Assembly (NCBI RefSeq): GCF_002019635.1
Contig: NZ_KV917372.1
Span: forward strand, 310,001-374,000
Direction: 5' to 3'
Length of the DNA stretch: 64,000 bases
Source of the DNA: Metabacillus halosaccharovorans
Lineage (GTDB): Bacteria; Bacillota; Bacilli; Bacillales; Bacillaceae
The notes under the pieces are model-generated. The model was not told where the DNA came from, ran no database searches, and worked only from the letters and a program-made list of their open reading frames with translations. The translations under genes were made by a program, and so were the position numbers. Below are positions 34,741 to 46,888 of this stretch, piece by piece (position 1 is the stretch's first letter; the number at the start of each line of letters is the position of its first letter).

Positions 34741-35640
34741 ATGTTAATAAATATGAAGCAATTATTAGAGGTGGCAAAGGAACATACATTTGCAGTAGGT
34801 GCTTTCAATGTAGCAGATAGTAATTTTCTAAGAGTTGTAGTAGAGGAAGCAGAGAAAAATAATTCGCCAGCCATTATCGCAGTACATCCAACAGAATTAG
34901 AGTTTACGAAGGATGACTTCTTCAGTTATGTGTTAAACAGAATTAAAAACAGTCATGTACCTTTTGTTCTTCATTTGGATCACGGAGGAAATGTAGCTGA
35001 TATTATGAGGGCAATACGGGTCGGCTTCAGCTCAGTGATGATTGACGGCTCACTATTACCATTAGAAGATAATATTAAACTAACAAAGGAAATCGTCGAA
35101 ATTAGCCATCCATTAGGTGTGTCAGTTGAAGGTGAGCTAGGAACAATTGGAAACACTGGAACATCAGTTGAAGGAGGCGTGTCAGAGGTTATTTACACAA
35201 GACCTGAAGATGCAAAGGAATTTGTAGAAAGCACAGGTGTGGACACATTGGCTGTTGCGATCGGCACATGTCATGGCATCTATCCAAAAGATATGGAACC
35301 AAAACTCCGCATGGATATTCTGCAGGCGATTAAACAGGAGGTAGATATTCCACTTGTCCTTCACGGAGGCTCAGCGAATCCGGATGAAGAAATTGCCGAA
35401 GCTGTGAGAATTGGGATTCAAAAGGTAAACATCTCATCAGACTATAAATACGCCTTCTATAAAAAATGCCGTGAAATTTTAGCAGCAACCGAACTCTGGG
35501 ACCCAAACGCGATCTATCCAGAATGCATCGATGCAGCGAAAGAAGTAGTGAAATACAAAATGAACTTGTTTAACTCTCAGGATAAAGCAGACCTGTATCG
35601 TGATGAGAAGGTTTTAGCTTGGAGGAATGAATTGCTGTAA
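34741..35640 (+). CDS. Class II ketose-bisphosphate aldolase 2
   Basis: A 299-residue paralogue of the preceding aldolase, about one third identical by eye. Ligands are in LHLDHGGN, AIGTCHGIYPKD and VLHGGSANPDEE; the last motif has GGSA instead of GGSG. A C-terminal extension (PECIDAAKEVVKYKMN) is like KbaY/GatY. The two aldolases may split different epimers or form a heteromeric enzyme. A short terminator follows at 35703. Confidence 0.88.
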   Translation: MLINMKQLLEVAKEHTFAVGAFNVADSNFLRVVVEEAEKNNSPAIIAVHPTELEFTKDDFFSYVLNRIKNSHVPFVLHLDHGGNVADIMRAIRVGFSSVMIDGSLLPLEDNIKLTKEIVEISHPLGVSVEGELGTIGNTGTSVEGGVSEVIYTRPEDAKEFVESTGVDTLAVAIGTCHGIYPKDMEPKLRMDILQAIKQEVDIPLVLHGGSANPDEEIAEAVRIGIQKVNISSDYKYAFYKKCREILAATELWDPNAIYPECIDAAKEVVKYKMNLFNSQDKADLYRDEKVLAWRNELL

Positions 35641-35702
35641 GGGATTTCAAAATCATATATAGTAGCAGCGCTTCTTGTGAAGGGTGTCACAAAGTTCTAA
35701 AG

Positions 35703-35726
35703 GTATGGGGAATCCATGCTTTTTTT
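35703..35726 (+). terminator. Terminator of the PTS-aldolase operon
   Basis: GTATGG (35703-35708) pairs with CCATGC (35714-35719), with T7 after it. Confidence 0.65.
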
Positions 35727-35800
35727 GTTTGAAATAAATGGTACTATTTATCTGTTGTTAATTAAGAATTTATGACCTGTTGATATAGAAATCTGTCATT

Positions 35801-35965
35801 TATAGTTTCGTTTCATTTACAAATATAAAATGATCCAATCAAATGGATAAATAGGTTGTATGTAATAAAGTGTGACATTTCGATCAAAGAAGAATTTTAA
35901 ACGATACTAACTCACTAGTCTTTATTATACACAAAGACAAGGAAGTGAGGGATGATGCGACGTGA
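35801..35965 (+). repeat. Orphan copy 3 of the LXG upstream repeat
   Basis: About 165 bp matching 13161-13326 and 16087-16253, including CATTTACAAATAT, ATGATCCAATCAAATGGATAAATA, GTGTGACATTTCGATCAA, CTAACTCACTAGTC and GGAAGTGAGGGATGATG. After that point the LXG coding sequence is missing. It lies 1.1 kb before the intact rifampin phosphotransferase gene, mirroring the relic at 15605. Confidence 0.8.
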
Positions 35966-36142
35966 AATGATTAGATCCTTTTTAACATAGACCCACTCAT
36001 TTTTTAGATAAAATAATTAGGTTGGTTATGTTGAAGTGGGGATGATTGATTTCAAGCGTAAAGATGTAAGGTTAATATTGATTTCTTCACTTTATGATAT
36101 ATGATAAAATAATAAAATGAATAAGTTTAGGAGATGGTTGGA

Positions 36143-36703
36143 ATGAATTTGTACATAAATGAGTCAATGTCCATTGATGACTATTATAAAATTCGAGAGA
36201 AGTCCGAACATCTTTTAGAGTACATTGACGGTTTCATCTATATGTCACCATCACCCTCAACAAAACATCAAAGAATTTCTAGCAAACTCCATATTAAACT
36301 TGGCAATTTTCTTGCAGGTAAGCATTGTGAAGTTTTTCATGCTCCGTTTGATATTGAATTAAAAAATGAAAACATAGAAGGAACGAAAATTGTTATACCA
36401 GATCTAAGCGTAATTTGTGAAAAAAGAGGTTTTACTGAATCACGGTATATTGGAGTTCCAAATCTTATTGTTGAAATCCTTAGCCCATCTAATCAATCGC
36501 ATGATTTAATTACTAAACTAAATCTTTATATGAATTATGGTGTTAAAGAATACTGGATTGTCAATCCGATGCTACATTCAATCACTGTCTATGCTCTTAA
36601 TGACGAAAGTATGTATGATCAACATGATATGAAAACAAGGAATGGGATCATTACTTCGAAGTTCCTAGTTGGATTCAAGATTGATTTAGAGGAAATATTT
36701 TAG
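36143..36703 (+). CDS. Uma2-family (DUF820) PD-(D/E)XK nuclease-like protein
   Basis: A 186-residue protein starting at ATG 36143, nine bases after AGGAG; ATG 36134 lies in the ribosome site. Residues include IDGFIYMSPSPSTKHQRIS, VIPDLSVIC (Asp) and LIVEILSPSN (Glu) with later Lys in TKLNLYMNYGVKEYWIV, the standard Uma2 pattern. Function is not established for most members. It is a lone gene with its own terminator. Confidence 0.88.
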   Translation: MNLYINESMSIDDYYKIREKSEHLLEYIDGFIYMSPSPSTKHQRISSKLHIKLGNFLAGKHCEVFHAPFDIELKNENIEGTKIVIPDLSVICEKRGFTESRYIGVPNLIVEILSPSNQSHDLITKLNLYMNYGVKEYWIVNPMLHSITVYALNDESMYDQHDMKTRNGIITSKFLVGFKIDLEEIF

Positions 36704-36749
36704 TAATATGGGGACGATTTTGTTGATCGTTTTGGAAATATTTAAAATA

Positions 36750-36797
36750 AAAACATTCACTAATGTTGTTAATCAACGTTTGTGAGTGTTTTTATTT
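36750..36797 (+). terminator. Terminator after the Uma2 gene
   Basis: AAACATTCAC pairs with GTGAGTGTTT across an inner AACGTTG-type stem; T-run follows. The stretch up to 37036 holds only the next promoter and ribosome site. Confidence 0.75.
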
Positions 36798-37024
36798 TAC
36801 ATAATTTCAATTCATGATGTTGGTTTAATTCTTCATGTTTTCTTAGGTTTCCTTTATATACCCAAATATTTCAGAAGAAAGAATCCCTAGACCTTAAACA
36901 CTCACACTAAAAAACTTCTTTCTTCAACCTCTTCCTAACTCAATTATATCACGTAAAAACATGCGGAAATAGACTTTTTATTCCCATCTACTACTGCTAA
37001 AATCAATTGAACATTAATCGTTAG

Positions 37025-39640
<2,616 letters not shown>

Positions 39641-39657
39641 GTGTTGAATATCAACTT

Positions 39658-39695
39658 GAAAAAGGTATGAGGAATAATCTCGTACCTTTTTTGTT
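39658..39695 (+). terminator. Terminator after rph
   Basis: AAAAAGGTATGAG pairs with CTCGTACCTTTTTT. It is nearly the same as the hairpin at 15947. Confidence 0.85.
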
Positions 39696-39877
39696 TAGGA
39701 ATGAGCCTACGGATTGACAATCAAGCTTATAGAAAAGTATCCCAGGAGCTCTTTCATCTGTTCACCATTCGTCTTAATTTATTATGAGGGAGAGCAGGAG
39801 GAGCCAAATGTTTGATTCACAATATTATGAAACTACTAATTTATTTACCTAAGAGAACCCATTAAGGACTTCTTTTA

Positions 39878-40864
39878 TTAGGATTCGTTACTTTCTTCCA
39901 CTTTTATCACAACATTTCCTCGCTTATGCCCTTTCTCCACATATCGATGAGCTTCAACGATCTCATCAAACTCATAGTGCCTATCGATGACGACTTTTAA
40001 TTTTCCCATCTCAACAAGTTCTTTAAGGAAGTCCATTGCTTCTGATGTTTCAGGTGCATTACGACTAAATAATAACTTCTTGCGGCTTTTCAAATTAGTC
40101 CATAGCATGTTAACACTTGGCAGCGGTTCAGTGATATTTATATATGTACCGTCTTTCTTTAACACCTTCATACAAGCTGAAAAAGAACTTTTGTTTACTG
40201 CTTCAAAGACCACATCATAAGTCTCGTCTGACCTGGAAAAGTCCTCTGCTGTATAATCAATGACCTTGTCGGCTCCTAAGGATTTTACCAATTCCAAGTT
40301 TGTCGTACTGCATACCCCTGTAACATTGGCACCGAAATACTTGGCAATCTGAACCGCATAACTTCCTACACTTCCTGACGCACCATACACTAGAACCTTT
40401 TGCCCGTTTTGAATATTGGCTTTTCTAAGAAAATACAAAGCAGTCCGTGCTCCAATTGGAATGGCAGCAGCTTCTGCAAAATTTATATTGGACGGTTTTA
40501 TAGACACAGGACCATCCTCCGGTAAACAAATATATTCGGCATAGGCACCAAACCCAGAGAGAGAGGCTGCAAAAACCTGGTCACCTGTCTTAAACTTTTT
40601 GACAGCTTTACCAACAGACTCAATTTTACCAGCTAACTCCATCCCTAATATCTCTTTTTTTGGTCCTCTAAAACCAAGTGTTAATCGTGCAGGCAGCCAA
40701 AAAGCGGGTGGAACTGTAAAACTCCGTGCTCGAATATCTGCGATTGTTACGGTTGTTGCTTTAACTTTCACTAAAATTTCGTTTTCTTTAGGAACCGGTT
40801 TTTCTACTTCTGTCAGTTGAAGAACGTCGGGGGCACCGTATTTTGTATACACGATTGCTTTCAT
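39878..40864 (-). CDS. NAD(P)-dependent MDR-family alcohol dehydrogenase / quinone reductase
   Basis: A 328-residue medium-chain dehydrogenase without the structural zinc Cys cluster. It has a GroES-like N-terminal domain (GMELAGKIESVGKAV), a Rossmann fold with VYGASGSVGSYAVQIAKYFG (about 155-175) and the C-terminal GHKRGNVVIK. This matches the zinc-independent quinone-oxidoreductase branch, which uses NADPH. Substrate unknown. It has its own promoter region and is not tied to neighbours. Confidence 0.9.
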   Translation of the reverse strand: MKAIVYTKYGAPDVLQLTEVEKPVPKENEILVKVKATTVTIADIRARSFTVPPAFWLPARLTLGFRGPKKEILGMELAGKIESVGKAVKKFKTGDQVFAASLSGFGAYAEYICLPEDGPVSIKPSNINFAEAAAIPIGARTALYFLRKANIQNGQKVLVYGASGSVGSYAVQIAKYFGANVTGVCSTTNLELVKSLGADKVIDYTAEDFSRSDETYDVVFEAVNKSSFSACMKVLKKDGTYINITEPLPSVNMLWTNLKSRKKLLFSRNAPETSEAMDFLKELVEMGKLKVVIDRHYEFDEIVEAHRYVEKGHKRGNVVIKVEESNES

Positions 40865-41101
40865 TATCCACCTCTAATCCGTATTATTCATTACTATCAT
40901 ACGAATAGTACGAATAAATAGACCAAAGGTTTCGCTTTTTAATATAAGAAAGATGGGTAGTTAGATCTGTATGTACGCCATAATAAAGTTGGACAGTTCA
41001 ATTTCTAATAAAGGTACTCTTAATGAAAACCTTTACACATATGATATATCATGATATAACATTATGTATAGATCTATTTTTTTCGAAAGTTGGTGTTTGC
41101 T

Positions 41102-42256
41102 TTGACAAAGCCTTTATATGAGGTTTTATATGAAAACATAAAAAAAGATATTATGTCAGGCGTGTATAAAGAGGGTGACCGCGTTCCTTCCGAAAAGGAA
41201 TTGTCAGAACAATATGATGTCAGTAGAATTACAACAAAAAAGGCATTGGAAATGTTAGCTGGAGAAGGCTTGATCGTTAGGCAGCCGGGTAGAGGCTCAT
41301 TTGTAAAGCAAAATTCTAACGACGAAGAGAAGGGACCTGAATTAGTCGAATCTCCTTCAAATGAAGAAAAGCGTACACCACTAATGATCGGTCTAGTTAT
41401 AACAGATTTCGATGATAGTTACGGGACAGCGCTTATTTCATCCATTGAAAAGTGTACAACCGAACATTCTTGCTTCCTCATACTGCGCCGCTCCTTTGGA
41501 ATATCAGATATTGAAGAAAAAGCGATTCGGGAATTGGTTGAGCTCGGTGTTGATGGACTCATTGTCTTTCCTGCTCAAGCAGAATATTTTAGTGAAGAGA
41601 TCTTAAAACTCGTCTTGAATAAATTTCCGTTAGTTCTGGTTGACCGTCATTTAAAGGGAATTTCCACTGCATCGGTAAGCACGGATAACGTTGGTGCGGC
41701 CAGAAAAGGAACAGAATACCTGTTGGAGTTAGGTCACAGACATATTGGCCTGCTGACGCCACCACCAAATGATACAACTGCTTTAGAAGACCGTATTGAA
41801 GGATTTGTACAGGCTCATGCAGAAAAGGGAGTCATCGTTGACCGAGATTTATGGATAAATAACATTACGTCAACACTTCCTAATTCTTTTAGGCCACCTA
41901 ACATTAGGCATGATATAGATAAAATAAAGAAACACCTAATAGACCACCCGACAATAACAGCTTTATTTGCGGCGGAATATTACATTGCTTTAATGGCGAA
42001 TGAAGCGGTTAAAGAGCTGGGGATCCGTGTACCTGAAGATGTTTCGATAATGTGTTTTGACAGTCCGCCAACACATATAGGTGAATTTCAATTAACTTAC
42101 CTGGCACAAGATCAGGAAAAAATGGGGCAAAAAGTATTTGACATTCTTTTGAAACTACGAAATAAAGAGGATCAAGCCGTTGTACCAAAGCGGGTGTTGC
42201 TAGATGCTAATCTAGTAATTGGTAACTCAACCGCTCCAGTTACAATTAAAAAATAA
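41102..42256 (+). CDS. GntR-HTH / LacI-type sugar-binding regulator (AraR-like)
   Basis: A 384-residue regulator, start chosen at TTG 41102 (TKPLYEVLYENIKKDI), with weak GTTGGTG upstream. Residues 1-70 are a GntR winged helix (GDRVPSEKELSEQYDVSRIT, GEGLIVRQPGRGSF). After a linker, residues 100-380 form a LacI/periplasmic-binding-type sensor (LGLVITDF-like start, DGLIVFPAQ, LGHRHIGLLTPP, PEDVSIMCFDS). It is the AraR arrangement. It stands just upstream of the mannan operon and probably releases its promoter on binding a mannose-derived ligand. Confidence 0.88.
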   Translation: MTKPLYEVLYENIKKDIMSGVYKEGDRVPSEKELSEQYDVSRITTKKALEMLAGEGLIVRQPGRGSFVKQNSNDEEKGPELVESPSNEEKRTPLMIGLVITDFDDSYGTALISSIEKCTTEHSCFLILRRSFGISDIEEKAIRELVELGVDGLIVFPAQAEYFSEEILKLVLNKFPLVLVDRHLKGISTASVSTDNVGAARKGTEYLLELGHRHIGLLTPPPNDTTALEDRIEGFVQAHAEKGVIVDRDLWINNITSTLPNSFRPPNIRHDIDKIKKHLIDHPTITALFAAEYYIALMANEAVKELGIRVPEDVSIMCFDSPPTHIGEFQLTYLAQDQEKMGQKVFDILLKLRNKEDQAVVPKRVLLDANLVIGNSTAPVTIKK

Positions 42257-42267
42257 TATGGGTGAAT

Positions 42268-42300
42268 GGTGTCTTCATAAGATTGGGGGCACTTTTTTGT
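42268..42300 (+). terminator. Possible terminator after regulator
   Basis: GGTGTCTTC and GATTGGGGGCACT can form a GU-rich hairpin, followed by T6. Weak stem. Confidence 0.5.
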
Positions 42301-42391
42301 TTGTAAAAAAGACTAAAACTCAATATACCATTATCTATCTCTTAAATTAAAATTTTAAATGATATAATTAAATGTAATATTAAATTACTTA

Positions 42392-42438
42392 TTGACATAC
42401 TATTTATATAACAATTATACTAATTGTAAGCGCTTCAC
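42392..42438 (+). promoter_or_regulatory. Promoter and cre-like operator of the mannan operon
   Basis: TTGACA (42392-42397), 18-bp spacer and TATACT (42416-42421) form a promoter. TGTAAGCGCTTCAC (42425-42438) overlaps the likely transcription start; it is close to the cre consensus and also to a GntR/LacI-family operator. Binding there would block transcription. Confidence 0.7.
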
Positions 42439-42460
42439 TAAAAGGAGGTGAAATACATAG

Positions 42461-43750
42461 ATGGAAACAAATACATTACCTGCAACAATGATTAACATGA
42501 TGGATGATATAACGTGCCGTCTGGCAGATCGTCCAAAGCTTGCGAAGGTGTTTCAGAATTGCTTTAAAAATACGATTCAAACAACGGTAAAGCGCCTTGA
42601 AGATCAATCTACCTTTATTATTACAGGAGATATACCGGCCATGTGGTTGCGAGATTCGGCTGCACAAGTAAAACCATATCTTGCACTTGCTGACCGTGAT
42701 GAAACAATCTCAACGATCATTGAGGGGGTGATTAAACGCCAAATTGATTATGTCAATATTGATCCGTACGCAAATGCCTTCAATAAAGAGGCTGACGGAG
42801 CAGGACATCAAAATGATCTAACTGATATGTCTGATTGGATTTGGGAAAGAAAATATGAAATTGATTCACTTTGTTATCCTATTCAATTATCTTATTTATT
42901 CTGGAAGAGAACTGGAATTACTCGGCACTTTGACGCCGACTTTTTGAAGGCTGTGAAGAAGATTATTGAGGTCTGGAAAGTAGAACAACACCATGAAGAA
43001 CAATCACCATATCGATTTCAACGAAAAAATTGTCCGCCATCAGACACGCTCACTCGGGATGGTTTGGGAGAACCGGTCTGTTACACGGGTATGACGTGGT
43101 CAGGGTTTAGACCGAGTGATGATGCGTGTATGTATGGCTATCTAATTCCTTCCAACATGTTTGCTGTCGTTGTGCTCAATTACATGGAAGAAATTTTAAC
43201 TAGTTTCTATAAAACTAGTAACCTTATTAGTAGTGTAACAGAGTTAAAGAAACAAATTCAATCTGGAATTAATGAATATGGCATTGTAAAGCATCCAAAG
43301 TATGGAAAAATGTATGCATACGAGACCGACGGATTTGGTCATTACAATTTAATGGATGATGCCAATGTTCCGAGTTTACTAGCTTTGCCATACCTGGGGT
43401 TTTGCAGTATTGAAGATGAAATCTATCAAAATACAAGAGCATTTATCTTAAGTGAAGATAATCCTTACTATTTTGAAGGTAAGGCAGCCAAAGGAATCGG
43501 AAGTCCACATACGCCTGATCAATATGTGTGGCATATTGCACTCGCAATCCAAGGACTTACGACAAATTCTTCAGAAGAAAAAGAGGAGTTACTAAGACTC
43601 TTTGAAACAACGGATGCTGATACTGGATATATGCACGAGGGTTTCCATGTTGACGATCCGACACAATTCACTCGTAAATGGTTTTCATGGGCTAACGCAA
43701 TGTTTTGTGAGTTTATCATGAGTGTCGTTGAAAGCGCTTCTAAAAAGTAA
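42461..43750 (+). CDS. GH125 exo-alpha-mannosidase
   Basis: A 429-residue cytoplasmic enzyme without signal peptide. Motifs of family GH125 are WLRDSAAQVKPYL (about 64-76), the NIDPYANAFNKEADGAG substrate region, MTWSGFRPSDDACMYGY (about 210-226) and MHEGFHVDDPTQFTRKWFSW near the end. GH125 enzymes remove alpha-1,6-linked mannose from oligosaccharide ends without needing metal. It would finish the degradation of imported manno-oligosaccharides. It starts 22 bases after the cre-like box, behind AAAGGAGGTGA. Confidence 0.92.
   Translation: METNTLPATMINMMDDITCRLADRPKLAKVFQNCFKNTIQTTVKRLEDQSTFIITGDIPAMWLRDSAAQVKPYLALADRDETISTIIEGVIKRQIDYVNIDPYANAFNKEADGAGHQNDLTDMSDWIWERKYEIDSLCYPIQLSYLFWKRTGITRHFDADFLKAVKKIIEVWKVEQHHEEQSPYRFQRKNCPPSDTLTRDGLGEPVCYTGMTWSGFRPSDDACMYGYLIPSNMFAVVVLNYMEEILTSFYKTSNLISSVTELKKQIQSGINEYGIVKHPKYGKMYAYETDGFGHYNLMDDANVPSLLALPYLGFCSIEDEIYQNTRAFILSEDNPYYFEGKAAKGIGSPHTPDQYVWHIALAIQGLTTNSSEEKEELLRLFETTDADTGYMHEGFHVDDPTQFTRKWFSWANAMFCEFIMSVVESASKK
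43729..43742. promoter_or_regulatory. cre-like site at the GH125 gene end
   Basis: TGAAAGCGCTTCTA is close to the cre consensus and contains the same GCGCTT core as the operon promoter. It lies 33 bases before the binding-protein gene and could block read-through. Confidence 0.4.
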
Positions 43751-43774
43751 ATAAATGATAAAGAGGTGGCTGGG

Positions 43775-45061
43775 ATGAGAAAATTTCGATTTGGTTGGAT
43801 GCTGTTGCTGGGAGTACTGCTAAGTTTGGCATTAGTAGGTTGCAGCAGTGAAGATTCTAGCAATAATGACAGTGGTTCAGGTGATGAAAAAGTGAAACTG
43901 ACCTTCTGGGGTGACTGGACAGGTGATGGGGAAGATCAGTTTAACCATATGGTTGAAAAGTTTAACGAATCTCAAGACCGTATTGAAGTCGAATACGTCA
44001 TTCAAGAAGATTTAATAACAAAATTCATGACAGGTATTACATCTGGTCAAGTTCCTGACGTTTTGCTTTGGGATCGTTGGAGAACATCGCTTTATGCTCC
44101 AAAAGGAGTACTGCATCCAATAAATGAATATATGGAAGCTGACGGTGTATCCGAAGGTGATTTCTACAAAGAAGCATTAAAAGAATTAAGCTATGATGAC
44201 AACTTATATGGTCTTCCGTTAACAGTTGATACACGTGCCTTATTCTATAATAAAGACCATTTTGAAGAAGCTGGCATTGAGCCTCCGACCACATGGGAAG
44301 AGCTTCGTGAAGCAGCGAAAAAGCTAACTGTTAAAAATGGAAAAGACTTTGAACGAGTTGGTTTTTCCTTAAATGATCTAGGATTATTCAATATGTGGCT
44401 TCAACAGGCTGGTGGCCAGATGTTGACAGAAGATTTAACTGCAACAGCCTACAATAGTGAAGCAGGTTTAAAAGTACTTGAATATTGGAATCAATTGCTG
44501 TTTGAAGATGAAGTGTATAAGACTGGATTTGACAAAGGACTTGAAGGTGCTCAGCATCCGTTTGTAACTGGAAAATCATCGATGCACTTTACTGGGCCAT
44601 GGGATTTACGTACGTATGAGCAATACAGTGATCAGTTAAATTACGGGGTGGTTCCACCGCCGGCAGGTCCAAATGGTGACAAAGGTGCGGTTATGGGCGG
44701 CTTTGGTTTAGCTGTACCGGAAGCTTCTGAAAAGAAAGAAGCCGCATGGGAGTTCATTAAATGGTGGTTAGCAGAACCGGAAAATGCGCTTGAGTGGGGT
44801 AAAACAAGCTTGAACATTCCTGGTAACAAAATCGCGCTTGAGGATCCGTTCTTCCAAGATGATCCATTCTGGAAGCCATTCATAGATTCATTAGAATTTG
44901 CTAAAATTCGTCCTCGTCACCCGGGTTATTCTGTTGCAGAGGTTGACGCATTAATTCCAAACCTGGAAAAATTCGTGTTGAAGGAGCAATCAGCAGAGGA
45001 GACTTTAGAAAAAGCCCAAAAAGAGGGAGATAGGATGCTTAAGGAAAATGAAGTTGAATAA
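43775..45061 (+). CDS. Sugar ABC transporter substrate-binding lipoprotein (mannan locus)
   Basis: A 428-residue binding protein starting at ATG 43775 behind AGAGGTGG. The N-terminus is a lipoprotein signal with lipobox LVGC near residue 22, followed by a Ser/Asn/Gly linker and the family-1 solute-binding fold (LTFWGDWTGDG, PDVLLWDRWR, PLTVDTRALFYNKDHFEEAG). It would capture manno-oligosaccharides outside and hand them to the permeases encoded next. No ATPase is encoded; a shared MsmX-type ATPase is expected. Confidence 0.92.
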   Translation: MRKFRFGWMLLLGVLLSLALVGCSSEDSSNNDSGSGDEKVKLTFWGDWTGDGEDQFNHMVEKFNESQDRIEVEYVIQEDLITKFMTGITSGQVPDVLLWDRWRTSLYAPKGVLHPINEYMEADGVSEGDFYKEALKELSYDDNLYGLPLTVDTRALFYNKDHFEEAGIEPPTTWEELREAAKKLTVKNGKDFERVGFSLNDLGLFNMWLQQAGGQMLTEDLTATAYNSEAGLKVLEYWNQLLFEDEVYKTGFDKGLEGAQHPFVTGKSSMHFTGPWDLRTYEQYSDQLNYGVVPPPAGPNGDKGAVMGGFGLAVPEASEKKEAAWEFIKWWLAEPENALEWGKTSLNIPGNKIALEDPFFQDDPFWKPFIDSLEFAKIRPRHPGYSVAEVDALIPNLEKFVLKEQSAEETLEKAQKEGDRMLKENEVE

Positions 45062-45983
45062 GATTAACAGAATTCAAGAGAGTGCACTCTCTCTTGATTC
45101 TGTTCCTAAAAAAAGTTCATTTAACCGATATCAATCACGGGCAGCGTATTTCTTAATTGCACCTACACTCATTCTGTTTATCGTATTTATGGTGATTCCT
45201 ATAGGGATGGCTATTTTCTTAAGTTTTACTAATTATGACATTATTAGCTCGATGGAATGGGTAGGCTTTGATAATTTTAAACGACTAATCGATGATGCCA
45301 TTCTTTGGCAGACATTCCGAAATGTCGGGGTGTTAACACTGTTTTTTGTGCCGCTTATGATCATTATTTCATTGCTTTTAGCTGTTTTAGTCACACAGCC
45401 ATTTCGTGGTGTCACGTTTTTCCGACTCGCTTTTTACATGCCGACAGTTACATCTGCAGTAGCGGCATCGATCGTTTGGTTATGGATGTTGAACTCAGAA
45501 TATGGGTTGATCAATCAAATGCTTAGTTATGTCGGGATTGCTGGACCTTCTTGGCTGTCCGAATCGGGACCGGCGATGACTTCGGTTATTGCGGTTACGC
45601 TTTGGTTAGGAGTCGGTGGAAACATGATTATTTACATGGCTGGTATTAAAGGGATTCCGACGCAGCTCTATGAAGCCGCAAAGATTGATGGTGCTTCAGC
45701 CTTTAAACAGCTCATTTATATTACATTTCCAATGCTTCGCCCAACAACATTGTTAGTAAGTACGATGACAATTATCGGTGCATTACAAATTTTTGATCAG
45801 GCGTACGTGTTAACACAAGGTGGACCTGCGAACTCGACGAAAACGATCGTGTACCACATTTATACAACGGGATTTGAACAGCTGCAAATGGGTTATGCAT
45901 CAGCACAAGCGCTTGTTCTGACGATAACCATTTTAATTTTCACGGCAATTAACTTTAAGATTAATCAAAGTAAGGATCAATAG
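45048..45983 (+). CDS. Sugar ABC transporter permease 1 (MalF/UgpA type)
   Basis: A 311-residue membrane protein with six predicted helices and the EAA loop YEAAKIDGASAFKQLIYITF (about 215-235) that docks the ATPase. Its start overlaps the binding-protein gene by 14 bases, so the two are coupled. Confidence 0.93.
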   Translation: MKLNKINRIQESALSLDSVPKKSSFNRYQSRAAYFLIAPTLILFIVFMVIPIGMAIFLSFTNYDIISSMEWVGFDNFKRLIDDAILWQTFRNVGVLTLFFVPLMIIISLLLAVLVTQPFRGVTFFRLAFYMPTVTSAVAASIVWLWMLNSEYGLINQMLSYVGIAGPSWLSESGPAMTSVIAVTLWLGVGGNMIIYMAGIKGIPTQLYEAAKIDGASAFKQLIYITFPMLRPTTLLVSTMTIIGALQIFDQAYVLTQGGPANSTKTIVYHIYTTGFEQLQMGYASAQALVLTITILIFTAINFKINQSKDQ

Positions 45984-45998
45984 AAGGGAGGACCTGAG

Positions 45999-46868
45999 AT
46001 GAAAAGAAGTGAAAATCTAAAAAAGCTGATCTTCTATATCGTAAGTTCGGCAATTGCAGTCATAATGGTTATGCCATTTATTTGGAGCTTATTAACATCC
46101 ATAAAACCAGATACTGAAATATTTCGAATTCCTCTGCAGTGGCTTCCTTCGACGATCACCTTTGAACAATATATCGAAGCATTCGAATCAGTACCGTTTG
46201 GACGTTACTTGTTTAACTCGCTTTATCTTGCTGTAATGGGAGTTTTCTTTAATCTTTTATTTGGTTCAATGAGTGGTTACGCATTTGCGAAACTCAAATT
46301 TAAAGGAAGAAAAGTTATTTTTGCAGTCTTATTGGCAGCGATGATGATTCCAGGTGTAGTTGTCATGATCCCGCAATATATCGTTCTAAACAATATGCCG
46401 CTAATGGGTGGAAATGACATTTTAGGCCAAGGTGGGCATGGATTGTTGAACAACTTTTGGGCGGTTATTCTTCCAGGTGCGGCCGGTTCGTTCGCAGTAT
46501 TCTTTATGCGCCAGTTTTTCTTAACCTTACCGGATGAATATATGGAATCAGCGCGGATTGATGGTTGCAGTGAGTTTCGGATTTATTGGAATCTTTACTT
46601 GCCACTTACAAAGCCGGCGTTAGCAACACTTGGAATTTTCACATTCCAAGCAGGCTGGAACAGTTTCTTGTGGCCGTTAATCGTCTTAAATGACAGATCA
46701 TTATACACAGTACAGATAGGGCTTCAAGCATTTACTTTTGATAAACAAACAGCATACGGACCGATGATGGCAGCGACGATTATCATCATTTTGCCTATCG
46801 TTGCACTCTTCATGTACTTACAAAAATACTTTATTGACGGTGCAAACTTCTCTGGGATTAAAAGCTAA
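45999..46868 (+). CDS. Sugar ABC transporter permease 2 (MalG/UgpE type)
   Basis: A 289-residue membrane protein with six helices and the EAA loop MESARIDGCSEFRIYWNLYL (about 182-200). It forms the channel with permease 1. It begins 15 bases after permease 1, behind GAAGGGAGG. Confidence 0.93.
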   Translation: MKRSENLKKLIFYIVSSAIAVIMVMPFIWSLLTSIKPDTEIFRIPLQWLPSTITFEQYIEAFESVPFGRYLFNSLYLAVMGVFFNLLFGSMSGYAFAKLKFKGRKVIFAVLLAAMMIPGVVVMIPQYIVLNNMPLMGGNDILGQGGHGLLNNFWAVILPGAAGSFAVFFMRQFFLTLPDEYMESARIDGCSEFRIYWNLYLPLTKPALATLGIFTFQAGWNSFLWPLIVLNDRSLYTVQIGLQAFTFDKQTAYGPMMAATIIIILPIVALFMYLQKYFIDGANFSGIKS

Positions 46869-46888
46869 TTAGGTAGAGGGTGAAAACA

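Noticed and set aside
43519-43863. 114-codon ORF opposite the GH125 end
   Set aside because: It spans two well-supported genes on the other strand and lacks a ribosome site.
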